Assembly: GCF_030295935.1 (NCBI RefSeq)
Contig: NZ_AP027362.1
Span: forward strand, 2,604,001 to 2,668,000
Origin: Thalassotalea piscium
GTDB lineage: Bacteria > Pseudomonadota > Gammaproteobacteria > Enterobacterales > Alteromonadaceae
Length of the DNA stretch: 64,000 nucleotides
Direction: 5' to 3'
The position numbers and the translations under genes were made by a program. Below, one piece after another: positions 20,301 through 30,415 of this stretch; within the stretch, counting starts at the first letter, position 1; each line of letters begins with the position of its first letter. The notes under the pieces were generated by a model. It had not been told where the DNA came from, made no database searches, and worked only from the letters and a program-made list of their open reading frames with translations.

Positions 20301-21090
20301 TTAACTCTTCAACATACTGTCTTAGCTCAACGGGTCCAAGCGCACAGTTAAGTCCAAATGAAATAGGTTGTGCGTGGCGTAAAGAATTATAAAAAGCTTC
20401 GGTAGTTTGTCCTGTTAGTGTTCTTCCTGAAGCATCAGTAATTGTGCCTGAGATCATTACCGGCAAACGATAGCCTAACTGCTCAAAAACCACCTCAACA
20501 GCGAAAATAGCTGCTTTTGCATTTAAGGTATCAAAAATAGTTTCAAGTAATATGATGTCTGAACCGCCCTCAATTAATGCAAGGGTTGATTCGATATAGG
20601 CATCTTTCAACTGATCAAAGGTAATATTGCGAAATGCTGGATCGTTAACATCTGGTGAAATAGAACATGTTCTATTCGTTGGGCCCAACACACCTGCAAC
20701 AAAACGAGGTTTTTCGGGTGTTTTTGCCGTATATTCATCAGCCGCAGCTTTAGCTATTTTAGCCGCTTCTCTGTTTATTTCAGCACTTAACGACTCCATG
20801 TCGTAATCTGCCATAGCAATAGTGGTCGCATTAAACGTATTGGTTTCAATAATATCTGCACCAGCTGCCAAGTATTCACAATGTATATCTCTAATTACCT
20901 GTGGCTGAGTTAAGACAAGTAAATCATTATTACCTTTTACGTCGCTATGCCAATCAGCAAAACGTTCACCTCTGTAATCTTGCTCTTCAAATTTATACGC
21001 TTGGATCATAGTGCCCATAGCACCATCAAGTATTACTATCTTTTTAGCAAGCTGCTGCTCTAATAAGGAATATGATGTAGATTTTTTCAT
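17398..21090 (-). CDS. metH: Cobalamin-dependent methionine synthase
   Basis: The 1230-residue enzyme transfers methyl from methyltetrahydrofolate through cobalamin to homocysteine. All four modules are visible in order: homocysteine-binding domain with the [11 protein letters not shown] zinc cysteines, pterin-binding domain ([10 protein letters not shown]), cobalamin-binding domain with the histidine loop [12 protein letters not shown], and the SAM-binding activation domain ([12 protein letters not shown]). I start at the ATG at 21088-21090 ([14 protein letters not shown]). The 20 residues upstream in frame overlap metA and are not family-like. The ATG is one base past the metA stop, so it is translationally coupled to metA. 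Length matches E. coli MetH (1227). Confidence 0.96.
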   Translation of the reverse strand: MKKSTSYSLLEQQLAKKIVILDGAMGTMIQAYKFEEQDYRGERFADWHSDVKGNNDLLVLTQPQVIRDIHCEYLAAGADIIETNTFNATTIAMADYDMESLSAEINREAAKIAKAAADEYTAKTPEKPRFVAGVLGPTNRTCSISPDVNDPAFRNITFDQLKDAYIESTLALIEGGSDIILLETIFDTLNAKAAIFAVEVVFEQLGYRLPVMISGTITDASGRTLTGQTTEAFYNSLRHAQPISFGLNCALGPVELRQYVEELSRISDFAVSAHPNAGLPNAFGGYDLGSDEMKSHVKEWAESGFLNIIGGCCGTTPEHIKQMYEAVKDVKPRAILPRPIACRLSGLEALTIDENSLFVNVGERTNITGSAAFKRLIIEENYEQAISVALQQVENGAQIIDINMDEGMLDSQAAMVRYLNLIAGEPDIAKVPIMLDSSKWEILEAGLKCIQGKGVVNSISLKEGEENFRQQAELLRRYGAAVIIMAFDEKGQADTRVRKFEICQRAYKILVEEINFPAEDIIFDPNIFAVATGIEEHNNYAVDFIEAVADIKQNLPHAMISGGVSNVSFSFRGNNAVREAIHAVFLYHAIKSGMDMGIVNAGQLAIYSDIPDDLRTAVEDVIQNNDDGATERLLELAEKYRGQAGAVDNKADLTWRELPVIKRLEYSLVKGINEFIIEDTEDARLQAAKPLDVIEGPLMDGMNVVGDLFGAGEMFLPQVVKSARVMKQAVAYLNPFIEDEKTEITSNGKVLLATVKGDVHDIGKNIVGVVLQCNNYDIVDLGVMVSCEDILRVAKEENVDIIGLSGLITPSLDEMVHVAKEMKRQNFELPLLIGGATTSKAHTAVKVDPQYDHPVVYVPNASRSVSVVSNLLSNEFRPAFMERQADEYKRVRERHYKKGPRSSLITLEEARANSVPINFDNYTPKVPNKLGVTVLESLDFNIIRNYIDWTPFFMTWQLMGKYPLILKHEVIGVEATKLFNDANTMIDDIISGNKIQAKAVFGLFPAQRVEDDLIIFDDETRSNERMRLHQLRQQSKKPTGQYNRCLADYVADESSGIKDYMGAFAVSAGFGVDELVKVYDADHDDYNSILLKAVADRLAEASAEYLHEKIRKEYWGYAPDENFENDSLIREQYQGIRPAPGYPACPEHTEKGLLWDLLNVKGNIGMELTSSYAMWPGAAVSGWYFAHPDSKYFAVAKIAKDQIVDYATRKSMTLAEAERWLSANLDYEPE

Positions 21091-21091
21091 G

Positions 21092-22054
21092 TTACTGCTC
21101 TTTTGATAGTTTTTTACTTGAAGGATGAATCGCTTGAATATTATTGGCATCCAATTGATAAGGTGTTATTTGATAAACGTAGTAGTTGAGCCAATTGGTA
21201 AACAATAAACTGCCATGACTTCGCCATGAGCTTTTAGGATTATTAGAAGGGTCGTTATTAGCGAAATAATTTTCTGGCAATGTGGGTGATAAACTTGAAT
21301 TTACATCACGCTCATACTCTTCTTTCAGTGTACTTGCGTCATATTCAGGATGCCCAGTTAAATACACTTGCTGCTTATTTTTACTTACCGTTAAGTAAAC
21401 CCCTGCTTGCGGTGACTCTGCTAATACAGTTAACTCTTCAACCGACTGGTAATCTTCTTTAGTGATATAGCCATAACGAGAATGAGGAACAATAAAGTGC
21501 TCATCAAACCCTCGCGTTAGTTCTTCTTTTGGATCGAGTGCTTGGTGTTCATATATACCTGACAATTTTTGCTTTCGAAGGTGTCGATTTAAACCATAAT
21601 GATGATATAACGCAGCATGTGCAGCCCAACATGAAAACATAGTTGAGGTAACATTACTTTCTGCCCAATCGAATACCTCACAAATTTTATCCCAAAAGGT
21701 AACGTCTTGATAATCCAATAAGGCTAAAGGAGCCCCTGTAATGATTAAGCCGTCGTATTGCTTTGTTTTAATATCATCAAATAGGCGATAAAAGTTATCT
21801 AAGTGTTCTTGTGGTGTATGTTTTGACTCGTTAGCATGAATACGCACAAACTCAACATTAATTTGTAATGGCGTGTTAGCAAGCATTCGTAATATTTGTA
21901 CTTCCGTTTCAATTTTATTCGGCATTAAGTTTAGAATTGCAACTTCCATCGGACGAATCTCTTGGCTTGCAGCTCTATGCTCAGACATAACAAAAATATT
22001 TTCATTATCAAGCACTTGTAATGCGGGTAATTGATCTGGAATTTTTATAGGCAT
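21092..22054 (-). CDS. metA: Homoserine O-succinyltransferase (or acetyltransferase)
   Basis: The 320-residue MetA-family enzyme acylates homoserine, the first committed step of methionine synthesis. Hallmarks are the MPIKIPDxLPA N-terminus, [21 protein letters not shown], the nucleophile cysteine in [15 protein letters not shown], and [13 protein letters not shown]. Whether the acyl donor is succinyl- or acetyl-CoA cannot be told from the family name alone. It is first in a metA-metH operon behind MetJ-type boxes, so one operon covers the first step and the final methylation. Confidence 0.95.
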   Translation of the reverse strand: MPIKIPDQLPALQVLDNENIFVMSEHRAASQEIRPMEVAILNLMPNKIETEVQILRMLANTPLQINVEFVRIHANESKHTPQEHLDNFYRLFDDIKTKQYDGLIITGAPLALLDYQDVTFWDKICEVFDWAESNVTSTMFSCWAAHAALYHHYGLNRHLRKQKLSGIYEHQALDPKEELTRGFDEHFIVPHSRYGYITKEDYQSVEELTVLAESPQAGVYLTVSKNKQQVYLTGHPEYDASTLKEEYERDVNSSLSPTLPENYFANNDPSNNPKSSWRSHGSLLFTNWLNYYVYQITPYQLDANNIQAIHPSSKKLSKEQ

Positions 22055-22120
22055 GTAAGCTCACCTTACTTAATTTATTACGATATGCATGCTGTAAATC
22101 GTACAACATTAATTATGAAT

Positions 22121-22180
22121 ATAATGTGCCTTGGATTGCTAGATATGTCAACATCTAAACGTATAGACGTCTAAATGAAT
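22121..22180 (-). promoter_or_regulatory. metA promoter with tandem MetJ boxes
   Basis: From 22141 the plus strand reads five in-phase octamers: AGATATGT, CAACATCT, AAACGTAT, AGACGTCT, AAATGAAT. Against the MetJ consensus AGACGTCT they match 5, 5, 6, 8 and 4 of 8. On the minus strand a perfect -35 TTGACA (22146-22151) lies inside the first two boxes, with CATTAT (22121-22126) as -10 at 19 bp. MetJ-SAM bound here would block RNA polymerase. metJ is not in the window. Confidence 0.85.
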
Positions 22181-22359
22181 TTGTTATATCACTATATATT
22201 CTGAACTTATGCAAAAGATTACTGAAGAAGAGAATTCCGTAGAAGTGTAGTTTTTAGTGAGTGAAGCCAAAGCTAGTGTGTAAGTACTTTATATTTGACT
22301 TGCTCTATATACCGTTTTACGTAGTTTTAACAAGATGTAGGCTCAATAAATTTGCCCTG

Positions 22360-22713
22360 TTATCGTTTGAGTGATGGCTCTGCTACCGTTTCTGATGAAA
22401 GTAACCGCGCTTTACTTTTAGCTCTTTTTTTTCTTTGTTCTTTTTTGCTCGCTAACACTACTGTATTGATAAACTCAGCCGATTTTTTGCTGGGATCATA
22501 AGCAACCTCAATGGTTTTACCGTTACATGTAATAGAATCGCCGTTTCGAATCTTTTTACGCTTTTGAACTACAACTTCATTATTTACTAATACATTACCT
22601 TCACTGATCATGCTTTTAGCTTCGCCGCCACCGCCAACCATATTGGCTATTTTAAGTAATTTACAAAGTTCTATAGGTTCAACACAAATGTCGAAAATTG
22701 AGTGTTCAGACAT
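22360..22713 (-). CDS. Small S4-domain RNA-binding protein (YbcJ-like)
   Basis: The 117-residue protein has an S4 fold: ELCKLLKIANMVGGGGEAKSM followed by ISEGNVLVNNEVVVQKRKKI, close to YbcJ-type proteins. The C-terminal 35 residues are basic and low-complexity (KKEQRKKRAKSKARLLS), which is longer than typical. S4 domains bind structured RNA, commonly ribosomal; the specific target is unknown. It is monocistronic, between the met operon and recA. Confidence 0.85.
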   Translation of the reverse strand: MSEHSIFDICVEPIELCKLLKIANMVGGGGEAKSMISEGNVLVNNEVVVQKRKKIRNGDSITCNGKTIEVAYDPSKKSAEFINTVVLASKKEQRKKRAKSKARLLSSETVAEPSLKR

Positions 22714-22827
22714 GAAATACGCCTAATATGTTTAAATAATAATAGTGTTATATTCTAACATATATATGAATATTTTATAATGCAGCTCTTACAGAAGAAG
22801 CCTAATAATTCTGATTGCTACTTAACA

Positions 22828-22992
22828 TAATATCACTTCGTATAAGAAAGTGATCTCTTAGCCAAAATTAAAGGTTTAGATGTAAGGCATTGACTGTAGC
22901 GAGGGGGTAATTGGTGTAACGGTTCTTGCTGCAGTAATTTATTATTTTAACCCGTAGAAATGCTCACATAGCTAGTGATATTAATGGTATAA
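22828..22992. repeat. Family A-related element in the S4 gene-recA gap
   Basis: The element starts TAATATCACTTCGTATAAG and ends in TAGAAATGCTCACATAGCTA with TTAATGGTATA, matching family A ends with changes. The interior shares TAAAGGTTTAGA and AAGGCATTGA with the sequence at 14297-14400 rather than with the mutS copy, marking a subfamily. I see no gene in this gap. Confidence 0.65.
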
Positions 22993-22999
22993 ATATTAA

Positions 23000-23033
23000 A
23001 ATAAAAAAAGCCACCGATAACATCAGTGGCTTT
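23000..23033 (-). terminator. Rho-independent terminator of recA
   Basis: AAAGCCAC and GTGGCTTT pair around an 11-base loop. On the minus strand the stem is followed by a T-rich run (TTTTTTTATTTT). It lies just after the recA stop, so recA is transcribed alone. Confidence 0.85.
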
Positions 23034-23070
23034 ATACATAGTTTAAATTACTGCACAGCGATAACCAGTA

Positions 23071-24099
23071 TTATGACTCAGTGATAACTTCTTCTGCGAC
23101 AGCTTCAGTCTTTTTAGATAAAAATAATTCTCTTAAACGTGTGTCTAGCTCTTTTGCAATAGCTGGATTTTCTTTAAGGTAGTTAGTTGAATTTGCTTTA
23201 CCTTGGCCAATTTTGTCGCCTTTGTAGCTATACCAAGCACCGGCTTTTTCAACCATTTTATTCTGTACACCAAGGTCAATTAACTCACCTAAACTGTTAA
23301 TTCCCTCACCGTAAAGTATTTGAAACTCAACTTGTTTAAAAGGAGGTGCAATTTTATTTTTAACTACTTTTACACGCGTCTCATTACCAATAATTTCATC
23401 ACCCTGCTTTACAGCACCAATACGACGAATATCTAATCGAACTGAGGCGTAAAACTTAAGTGCGTTACCGCCTGTTGTAGTTTCTGGATTACCAAACATA
23501 ACACCAATTTTCATACGAATTTGGTTAATGAAAATCATCATAGTGTTCGATTGCTTTAAATTACCGGTAAGCTTACGCATTGCTTGAGACAACATACGCG
23601 CTTGAAGCCCCATGTGCGAGTCGCCCATATCACCTTCAATTTCAGCTTTTGGTGTTAGAGCAGCGACAGAGTCGACAACAATTACATCAACAGCACCTGA
23701 GCGAGTTAACATGTCACAAATTTCTAATGCTTGTTCACCTGTATCGGGTTGTGAAACAAGTAACTCATTAATATTTACACCAAGTTTTTCAGCATAAATA
23801 GGGTCTAACGCATGCTCAGCGTCAACAAAGGCACATACTTTACCGTTGCGTTGTGCTTCTGCGATTACCTCTAATGTTAAGGTGGTTTTACCACTTGATT
23901 CTGGTCCATATATCTCTACAATACGACCCATTGGTAATCCGCCTGCGCCTAGTGCAATATCAAGTCCTAGTGAGCCTGTAGAAATGGTCTCGATATCCAT
24001 GCTACGGTTTTCACCTAGCTTCATAATTGAACCTTTACCAAATTGGCGTTCAATTTGGCTTAACGCAGCAGAGAGTGCCTTTTCTTTATTCTCGTCCAT
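23071..24099 (-). CDS. recA: Recombinase RecA
   Basis: The 342-residue DNA strand-exchange protein and LexA coprotease has [20 protein letters not shown] at the N-terminus, Walker [28 protein letters not shown], and the L2-loop [19 protein letters not shown] start at the ATG at 24097-24099 behind GGAGCAAGAA; a longer frame upstream runs through the SOS promoter and is not coding. The acidic C-terminal tail (AEEVITES) is short. No recX follows: the next gene on this strand encodes the S4 protein. Confidence 0.97.
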   Translation of the reverse strand: MDENKEKALSAALSQIERQFGKGSIMKLGENRSMDIETISTGSLGLDIALGAGGLPMGRIVEIYGPESSGKTTLTLEVIAEAQRNGKVCAFVDAEHALDPIYAEKLGVNINELLVSQPDTGEQALEICDMLTRSGAVDVIVVDSVAALTPKAEIEGDMGDSHMGLQARMLSQAMRKLTGNLKQSNTMMIFINQIRMKIGVMFGNPETTTGGNALKFYASVRLDIRRIGAVKQGDEIIGNETRVKVVKNKIAPPFKQVEFQILYGEGINSLGELIDLGVQNKMVEKAGAWYSYKGDKIGQGKANSTNYLKENPAIAKELDTRLRELFLSKKTEAVAEEVITES

Positions 24100-24143
24100 T
24101 TCTTGCTCCACATGTAAATACATAAATAAGTCTGATGCAGCAA

Positions 24144-24171
24144 AGTATACTGTATAGTCGTACAGTATCAA
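24144..24171 (-). promoter_or_regulatory. recA promoter with perfect LexA (SOS) box
   Basis: TACTGTATAGTCGTACAGTA at 24148-24167 fits the CTGT-N8-ACAG LexA consensus. On the minus strand TTGATA (24166-24171) and TATACT (24144-24149) are -35 and -10 with a 16-bp spacer entirely covered by the box. E. coli recA has the same arrangement. Confidence 0.95.
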
Positions 24172-24431
24172 GTTTTTTTATAATTATTTTTCAAACTCTA
24201 TAACTTTTAATTTTTTTGTAATTTTAACTATATGTAATTTAAGAATTAATTAACAATTAGTAACTTTTAAATATTTTAAGCTAAAAAGTTACTACTGCCA
24301 ATTTATCACTGTTTTTTTTAATTATATCAGTTGTATTTACGCTTTAACGAAAACTTGTGGGTCTATTACTTATGCTTATGGCATAATTGAGTAATACACT
24401 CTTAAATTATCACAAGACAAAATAAGAATTA

Positions 24432-26999
24432 ATGACTACTGCGACCCCAGACTTATCTTCTCATACCCCTATGATGCGCCAATATTTAACGATTAAGGCC
24501 GAATTCCCTAACATTCTTGTTTTTTATCGCATGGGCGATTTTTATGAATTGTTTTTTGATGATGCCAAGAAGGCTTCAGACTTATTGGATATATCGCTCA
24601 CGGCAAGAGGGAAAACAGGCGGTAATGCCATACCAATGGCAGGTGTGCCCTATCACGCTGTTGAAAACTACTTAGCCCGCCTTATTCAACTTGGTGAGTC
24701 TGTTGCAATTTGCGAACAAATTGGTGATCCAGCAACAAGTAAAGGCCCAGTTGAGCGTAAGGTGGTTAGAATATTAACCCCTGGCACAGTAAGTGATGAA
24801 GCCTTACTCGCCGACCGACAAGATAATTTAATTGTAGCGATTACCCATACTCAGCAAGGGTTCGGTTTAGCATATTTAGATATGACTAGCGGAAGATTTG
24901 TCTTAACAGAGCCTGCAACCAAAGAGCAGCTGCAAGCTGAATTACAACGCCTCTCACCTGCTGAGCTTTTGTATCCAGAAACATTCCAAGACACAGCATT
25001 AATTAGCCAACATAAAGGATTAAGACGTCGTTCAGAATGGGAGTTTGATTTAGACACCGCTCATAAATTATTAAATGAACAGTTTGGCACTAAAGAGCTT
25101 ACAGGCTTCGGTGTTGCAGACCAATCAATTGGTTTAATGGCAGCAGGTTGTTTATTGCAATATGTTAAAGATAGTCAACGCTCAGCTTTACCACATATCC
25201 GCTCAATTATTGCAGAAACAGCTGCCAAAGGTGTAATTTTAGATGCGGCGACAAGGCGTAATTTAGAACTTACGCAGAACTTGCAAGGTGGTATAGAAAA
25301 CACCCTAGCATCAATATTGGATACTTCAGCGACTCCAATGGGCTCTAGGTTACTTAAACGTTGGTTACACTTTCCACTTAGAGATATAGAAACGTTAACA
25401 ACTAGACAACAGTCTATTTCTGCATTAATTTCAACTGACACATATTCACCGTTACATGATTTGTTGAAGCACATTGGTGATATAGAACGAATAGTGTCAC
25501 GAGTAGCGCTTCGATCTGCTCGACCGCGTGACTTTGCTCGATTACGTAACGCACTGTTACTTTTACCTGAACTTCAGCAATTGCTCACTACTGAGGGGTT
25601 ATCCGCGTTAACTAAACTTACCTCAGATACTTCGCCATTAACCGATATAGCGCACTTATTAGAGCGGGCCATTGTTAATAACCCGCCTGTGCTAATACGA
25701 GATGGCGGCGTAATTGCACCACACTATCATGAAGAGTTAGATGAACTACGTGATTTAAGTGACGGAGCAACTGAGTTTTTAGCGCAATTGGAAGCTCGTG
25801 AGAAAGAAAGAACAGGCATTCAAACGCTTAAAGTTGGCTATAACAAGGTACATGGCTTTTATATTGAGATCAGTCGTAATGCGGCACAAGATGTACCTGA
25901 TGACTATATCAGACGTCAAACTCTTAAAAACAATGAACGTTTTATCACCAATGAATTAAAGCAACATGAAGAAAAGGTACTCAGTGCACAAAGTAAGTTT
26001 TTAGCTTTAGAAAAACGTTTATATGATCAGTTATTTGACTTGATCTTGCCTGAATTAGATAAACTACAAACACTAGCACAAGCAATTGCTGAAATAGACG
26101 TATTAACCACTTTTGCAGAAAGAGCCGAAACATTAAATTATGTAAAGCCTAAGTTATCACAAACACCAGGTATTAATATTGAAGCTGGCCGCCATGCGGT
26201 AGTTGAACAGATGACCGAAGCCCCATTTATTGCCAACCCTGTAGTACTTACTGAAGCTCGTAAAATGTTAATAATTACGGGCCCCAATATGGGCGGAAAG
26301 TCTACTTATATGAGACAAACAGCCTTAATTGTATTACTTGCTCATATTGGTGCTTTTGTGCCAGCAAGCGCAGCAAATATTGGTATGGTTGACCGAATAT
26401 TCACCCGAATTGGAGCTTCGGACGATCTTGCTAGTGGCCGCTCAACCTTTATGGTTGAGATGACAGAAACAGCGAATATTTTGCATAATGCAACAGCTAA
26501 AAGCTTAGTATTGTTAGATGAAATAGGACGAGGTACAAGTACTTTTGATGGTTTATCTTTAGCATGGGCCTGTGCTGAAATGTTGGCGCTTAAAACTAAA
26601 GCCTTTACGCTATTTGCCAGCCATTATTTTGAATTAACTTTGCTTGCCGAGCAAATTTCAACGCTAGCAAATGTTCATTTAGACGCTGTTGAGCATGATG
26701 AAAAAATAATTTTCATGCATGCTGTACAAGAAGGTGCAGCTAGCAAAAGCTTCGGTTTACAAGTAGCGCAGCTTGCTGGGGTACCTAAAACGGTTATTCA
26801 ACGAGCAAAACAGCGGTTGAAAGAGTTAGAAAATCAACAAAGCGCCTCAAGCATTAGCCAAGATACTCAACCATTTGAGCAATTGTCTTTAATGGATGAT
26901 AGTCACCCTGTCATTGACAAGTTAAAATCACTCGATGTAAATGAGCTAAGCCCACGTCAAGCACTTGACTTGCTATTTCAATTAAAACAAGAGTTGTAA
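24432..26999 (+). CDS. mutS: DNA mismatch repair protein MutS
   Basis: The 855-residue mismatch sensor has the N-terminal mismatch-binding motif [11 protein letters not shown] (Phe-x-Glu type), core and clamp domains, Walker [11 protein letters not shown], Walker [20 protein letters not shown] and a C-terminal tail ending [17 protein letters not shown]. Length matches E. coli (853). It is divergent from recA. Its TAA stop is the first three bases of a family A element, so an insertion reached the exact end of the gene. Confidence 0.97.
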   Translation: MTTATPDLSSHTPMMRQYLTIKAEFPNILVFYRMGDFYELFFDDAKKASDLLDISLTARGKTGGNAIPMAGVPYHAVENYLARLIQLGESVAICEQIGDPATSKGPVERKVVRILTPGTVSDEALLADRQDNLIVAITHTQQGFGLAYLDMTSGRFVLTEPATKEQLQAELQRLSPAELLYPETFQDTALISQHKGLRRRSEWEFDLDTAHKLLNEQFGTKELTGFGVADQSIGLMAAGCLLQYVKDSQRSALPHIRSIIAETAAKGVILDAATRRNLELTQNLQGGIENTLASILDTSATPMGSRLLKRWLHFPLRDIETLTTRQQSISALISTDTYSPLHDLLKHIGDIERIVSRVALRSARPRDFARLRNALLLLPELQQLLTTEGLSALTKLTSDTSPLTDIAHLLERAIVNNPPVLIRDGGVIAPHYHEELDELRDLSDGATEFLAQLEAREKERTGIQTLKVGYNKVHGFYIEISRNAAQDVPDDYIRRQTLKNNERFITNELKQHEEKVLSAQSKFLALEKRLYDQLFDLILPELDKLQTLAQAIAEIDVLTTFAERAETLNYVKPKLSQTPGINIEAGRHAVVEQMTEAPFIANPVVLTEARKMLIITGPNMGGKSTYMRQTALIVLLAHIGAFVPASAANIGMVDRIFTRIGASDDLASGRSTFMVEMTETANILHNATAKSLVLLDEIGRGTSTFDGLSLAWACAEMLALKTKAFTLFASHYFELTLLAEQISTLANVHLDAVEHDEKIIFMHAVQEGAASKSFGLQVAQLAGVPKTVIQRAKQRLKELENQQSASSISQDTQPFEQLSLMDDSHPVIDKLKSLDVNELSPRQALDLLFQLKQEL

Positions 27000-27162
27000 T
27001 ACCAGTTTCCTTAATTAAGTGATCTATTTTATACGCAGTGAAAACAATCAAATACAAGGCATTTATTTTCATAACTAGTTGTTCTAATTATAAAATAAAT
27101 AACGCAGTAGTTGATTGTTTTAACCAGTAGAAATGATCAAATAATTAGTGAGATTGGTATAA
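26997..27162. repeat. Family A element, long form, forming the mutS stop codon
   Basis: The element runs from TAATACCAGTTTCCTTAATT at 26997 to GTGAGATTGGTATA near 27162. Its interior carries an inverted pair of AT-rich words (TTATTTTCATAAC and ATTATAAAATAA). The copy at 57673-57838 is nearly the same over its whole length. The mutS stop TAA is its first three bases. Confidence 0.85.
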
Positions 27163-27240
27163 TACCCCTTTCATTAATTAGGTGATCAACTTTATACGCA
27201 GGAATTACAGTCAAATAAAAAGTATTAATTTCAGGCATTA
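27160..27240. repeat. Second, right-truncated family A copy
   Basis: TAATACCCCTTTCATTAATT begins directly at the end of the previous copy, sharing its last TA. The family's left arm is followed by TTTATACGCAG, but no right arm is seen before the rpoS terminator. The two copies are in tandem between the convergent mutS and rpoS genes. Confidence 0.7.
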
Positions 27241-27264
27241 AAAAACCAGCGATATCGCTGGTTT
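27236..27264. terminator. rpoS terminator
   Basis: AAACCAGCGATATCGCTGGTTT at 27243-27264 is a perfect palindrome. On the minus strand it is followed by a T-run, giving a standard terminator for rpoS. It may also stop mutS transcripts from the other side. Confidence 0.85.
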
Positions 27265-27291
27265 ATTCACAAAAATACTATTTAGCTATAC

Positions 27292-28215
27292 TTACGCTTG
27301 GAACAATGCCTCGATAGACAAATCTTGTTGACTTAAAATATCACGTAGTCGCTTTAAAGCTTCTACTTGTATTTGTCTTACGCGTTCACGGGTTAAACCA
27401 ATTTCAACACCAACGTCTTCCAATGTAGCAGCTTCGTAGCCTAATAAGCCAAATCGTCTTGCTAATACTTCACGTTGTTTTGAGTTAAGTTCATTAAGCC
27501 AATGTACGATATTATTTTTAATATCAGCGTCTTGGAGGCTTTGCTCAGGGTTACTGCCTTTTTCGTCAGGAATAACATCGAGTAATACCTTGTCAGACTC
27601 TCCTCCAAAGGGTGTATCAACAGAAGACATGCGTTCGTTCAAGCGTAACATTTTAGTCACATTAGCAACGGGTACATCTAGTTCCTGTGCAATATCTTCA
27701 GCTGTAGGCTCGTGATCAAGTTTTTGAATTAACTCTCGTGCTGTTCTTAGATAGATATTAAGTTCTTTAACTACATGTATAGGTAATCGAATAGTACGGG
27801 TTTGATTCATAATGGCACGTTCTATTGTTTGACGTATCCACCATGTAGCATAGGTAGAGAACCTAAAACCTCGTTCAGGATCAAATTTTTCCACTGCACG
27901 GATCAAACCTAAATTACCTTCCTCGATCAAATCTAATAAGGGTAAGCCACGATTGTTATATCGACGTGCAATTTTAACAACTAAGCGTAAATTACTTTCT
28001 ATCATACGCTTGCGAGAGGGTTCGTCACCTTTTAAAGAAAGGCGAGAAAAGTAGACTTCTTCTTCAGCAGTTAACAAAGGTGATATCCCAATCTCACCTA
28101 AATACAATTGTGTTGCATCTAAATTAGATGGCGTATCATCCACAATTTTATTGGTTTTAGTTTCAACGGCAACATTAACGTCCGCACATTCATTTAATTC
28201 TTTTTTTATGCTCAT
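27292..28215 (-). CDS. rpoS: RNA polymerase sigma factor RpoS
   Basis: The 307-residue group 2 sigma factor has region 1.2 ([20 protein letters not shown]), region 2 ([36 protein letters not shown]), region 3 and region 4 ([20 protein letters not shown]). It directs stationary-phase and stress transcription. It follows nlpD in the conserved nlpD-rpoS order. In E. coli the main rpoS promoter lies inside nlpD; I could not identify one here. Length is slightly shorter than E. coli RpoS (330). Confidence 0.95.
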   Translation of the reverse strand: MSIKKELNECADVNVAVETKTNKIVDDTPSNLDATQLYLGEIGISPLLTAEEEVYFSRLSLKGDEPSRKRMIESNLRLVVKIARRYNNRGLPLLDLIEEGNLGLIRAVEKFDPERGFRFSTYATWWIRQTIERAIMNQTRTIRLPIHVVKELNIYLRTARELIQKLDHEPTAEDIAQELDVPVANVTKMLRLNERMSSVDTPFGGESDKVLLDVIPDEKGSNPEQSLQDADIKNNIVHWLNELNSKQREVLARRFGLLGYEAATLEDVGVEIGLTRERVRQIQVEALKRLRDILSQQDLSIEALFQA

Positions 28216-28300
28216 GCTATATCTCCCATCAATTTAGCAAAGCCTATGCTCTAGGTACTATTTAAATATTCACACTAACTCCAATTTTATTTATTGTTTA

Positions 28301-29134
28301 TTATCTTCTCGGCAGATACTTTAATGGATTTACAGATTTTCCACGAAAGCGAACTTCAAAATGAAGCATGACTCTTTTCGCTTCTGTGTCACCCATTTTG
28401 GCAATAATCTCGCCTGCTTTAACGGTTTGCTGTTCCTTAACCAAAATACTGTCGTTATGTGCATAAGCACTTAAGTAATCATCGTTGTGTTTAACAATAA
28501 TTAATCGACCATATCCTCGTAAAACATCCCCAGCATAAACAACTTTACCGTCAGCTGCAGCCCTGATTAAATCGCCTTTGTTACCTGCGATGTCAATTCC
28601 CTTATTCCCTTGTTTTTTAGAAGAAAATAATGAAATTATCCGGCCTTCATTTGGCCATTTCCACTGACTGATTTTCTGTGAAAATGTCCCCTGACTCAAC
28701 GGTTCATTTATACTTGATTTTTCCCGTCTTGTATTACTACCATACGCTTGCTTTTTGGAAGTGGCAACTGGTTTTTTTACCACCTTAGTTTGAACGTTTT
28801 TCGTACTTTTGGTGGAAGTGTTACTATCACTAGGCTTGCGGCTATTTTTAGCTAAATATAACTTTTGATTTGGAAAAATTCGATAAGGGGGGGCAAGATC
28901 ATTCAATTGGGCCAAATCGCGTATATCTATGTCTGCTCGCCACGCAATTGAATATAGCGTTTCACCTTTTTTTACAATGTATTCTGTAGTACTAATACTG
29001 CTTTTAACCCGTTTATATAAAGGGACATGGCCTTGAACTTCAACCACGGGAGCAGGTGATTGCCTGCTCGAACAAGCTGAAAGCAAAAAAATCAATAGTG
29101 AAAAAACAATATGGTGGTATTGAATATTACGCAA
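28301..29134 (-). CDS. nlpD: Murein hydrolase activator NlpD
   Basis: The 277-residue outer-membrane lipoprotein has lipobox LLSAC (C21), a LysM domain at about residues 52-96 (EYIVKKGETLYSIAWRADI) and a C-terminal LytM/M23 domain (about 175-277). Metal-site residues are degenerate: the first histidine is asparagine in GNKGIDIAG and one of the last pair is replaced (MLHFEVR). NlpD homologues with such changes do not cleave peptidoglycan but activate the amidase AmiC at division. It sits in the conserved pcm-yqaA-nlpD-rpoS order. Confidence 0.93.
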   Translation of the reverse strand: MRNIQYHHIVFSLLIFLLSACSSRQSPAPVVEVQGHVPLYKRVKSSISTTEYIVKKGETLYSIAWRADIDIRDLAQLNDLAPPYRIFPNQKLYLAKNSRKPSDSNTSTKSTKNVQTKVVKKPVATSKKQAYGSNTRREKSSINEPLSQGTFSQKISQWKWPNEGRIISLFSSKKQGNKGIDIAGNKGDLIRAAADGKVVYAGDVLRGYGRLIIVKHNDDYLSAYAHNDSILVKEQQTVKAGEIIAKMGDTEAKRVMLHFEVRFRGKSVNPLKYLPRR

Positions 29135-29164
29135 AATAAAGTACTTTAGTCCTTAATAGTCAGA

Positions 29165-29746
29165 TTAATTACTTAACAAAAAATAAGCGATAACAATTAA
29201 TACCACAATTACCCAGCCGATTGTATCTATCCACTGACGTAGTTTTTGTTCCATCGTTTCTCCACCGTAATAAATAATACCCGCCACTAGAAAGAAACGT
29301 AGCCCGCGACCTACTGCAGATGCAAGCAAGAACGGCCAAAAGAGCATATGTAAAAACCCTGCACTAACGGTAAATAGCTTATAAGGAATGGGAGAGAATC
29401 CTGCTAAAAACACAACCCAAACACCCCATTGTTCAAACCAACTAATTGCAGTATTAAAACGCTCTTGATAACCAAATTCAGTAATTAATGGCTGGATCAA
29501 AGGTTCAAACATCCAAAAACCTAAATAATAACCAACAACCCCGCCTATAACTGATGAAACAGTAGTTAACGATGCATAAAACCACGCTTTTTTTCTATTT
29601 GCCAATACCATAGGTGCAAGTAAAACGTCTGGTGGAATAGGAAAAAACACTGACTCAGCAAAGGTTAACACCGCTAAAATTACTGGCGCAAACTTATGTT
29701 TTGCCCATTTAAGCGTCCACTCATAGAGTGAAGAAAATATCTTCAC
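29165..29746 (-). CDS. YqaA family (DedA-like) membrane protein
   Basis: The 193-residue inner-membrane protein has about four or five hydrophobic segments and the small SNARE-associated/DedA-like pattern: [27 protein letters not shown], and [16 protein letters not shown]. DedA-type proteins act in membrane homeostasis and lipid-carrier flipping; YqaA itself is not well characterised. Its start overlaps the pcm stop by 4 bases, and it lies between pcm and nlpD as in many Alteromonadales. Confidence 0.85.
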   Translation of the reverse strand: MKIFSSLYEWTLKWAKHKFAPVILAVLTFAESVFFPIPPDVLLAPMVLANRKKAWFYASLTTVSSVIGGVVGYYLGFWMFEPLIQPLITEFGYQERFNTAISWFEQWGVWVVFLAGFSPIPYKLFTVSAGFLHMLFWPFLLASAVGRGLRFFLVAGIIYYGGETMEQKLRQWIDTIGWVIVVLIVIAYFLLSN

Positions 29747-30405
29747 AATAAGTCTCCGGGTACTAAGGGCACAAATTTTACAGCTTCTATTTGCTTTTCA
29801 ATATATTCATTGCCAGCGCGTGTAATAATTTTTAATATTTGGGTTTGACCGCCTACAGGAATCACTAGTCGACCACCATCAGTTAACTGCTCAAGAAGTG
29901 CTTGTGGAACTGATACAGCCGCTGCGGTTACAATAATTGCTTGAAAAGGCCCTTTGCTGCTCCACCCTTGCCAACCATCGCCATGTTTCATTGCAATATT
30001 ATGCAAGTCGATACTTCTGAGTTTACGCTTAGCTTGCCATTGCAATGACTTAATGCGCTCAACTGAAAAAACCTTTTCAGTGAGTTGAGCTAAAATAGAT
30101 GTTTGATAACCCGAACCGGTGCCTATTTCTAAAATACTGTCAGGTATACCATCGGCAATCAATAACTCCGACATTTTTGCCACAATATAGGGCTGAGAAA
30201 TGGTCTGCCCCTGCCCTATTGGCAATGCGGTATTGTCATAGGCTTTATGCGCTAAAATTTCTGGTACAAAAATGTGTCGAGGGCTTCTCGCTATAGCCTG
30301 TAAAACTTGAGTATTTACAATGCCTTCAGCTTTTAATTTTTGTGCGAGAAGCTCGCCACTTCGACTTGATTTTCCGCCAATACTACTAATTAATCTGGCA
30401 TTCAT
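29743..30405 (-). CDS. pcm: Protein-L-isoaspartate O-methyltransferase
   Basis: The 220-residue SAM-dependent repair enzyme methylates isoaspartyl residues in aged proteins. Motifs include [20 protein letters not shown], the SAM motif [15 protein letters not shown], and the later [11 protein letters not shown]. Length and motifs match E. coli Pcm (208). It lies 10 bases after surE and overlaps yqaA, in the conserved surE-pcm-nlpD-rpoS stress operon. Confidence 0.95.
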   Translation of the reverse strand: MNARLISSIGGKSSRSGELLAQKLKAEGIVNTQVLQAIARSPRHIFVPEILAHKAYDNTALPIGQGQTISQPYIVAKMSELLIADGIPDSILEIGTGSGYQTSILAQLTEKVFSVERIKSLQWQAKRKLRSIDLHNIAMKHGDGWQGWSSKGPFQAIIVTAAAVSVPQALLEQLTDGGRLVIPVGGQTQILKIITRAGNEYIEKQIEAVKFVPLVPGDLL

Positions 30406-30415
30406 TTTACAACTC

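Noticed and set aside
22055-22359. SAM or cobalamin riboswitch upstream of metA-metH
   Set aside because: The leader has no conserved riboswitch core; the five MetJ octamers explain control.
23580-24157. Several plus-strand frames opposite recA
   Set aside because: They are antisense shadows of a highly conserved gene and have no independent support.
26997-27290. Possible small RNA or riboswitch between mutS and rpoS
   Set aside because: The sequence is explained by two family A elements and the rpoS terminator; no aptamer-like core is present.
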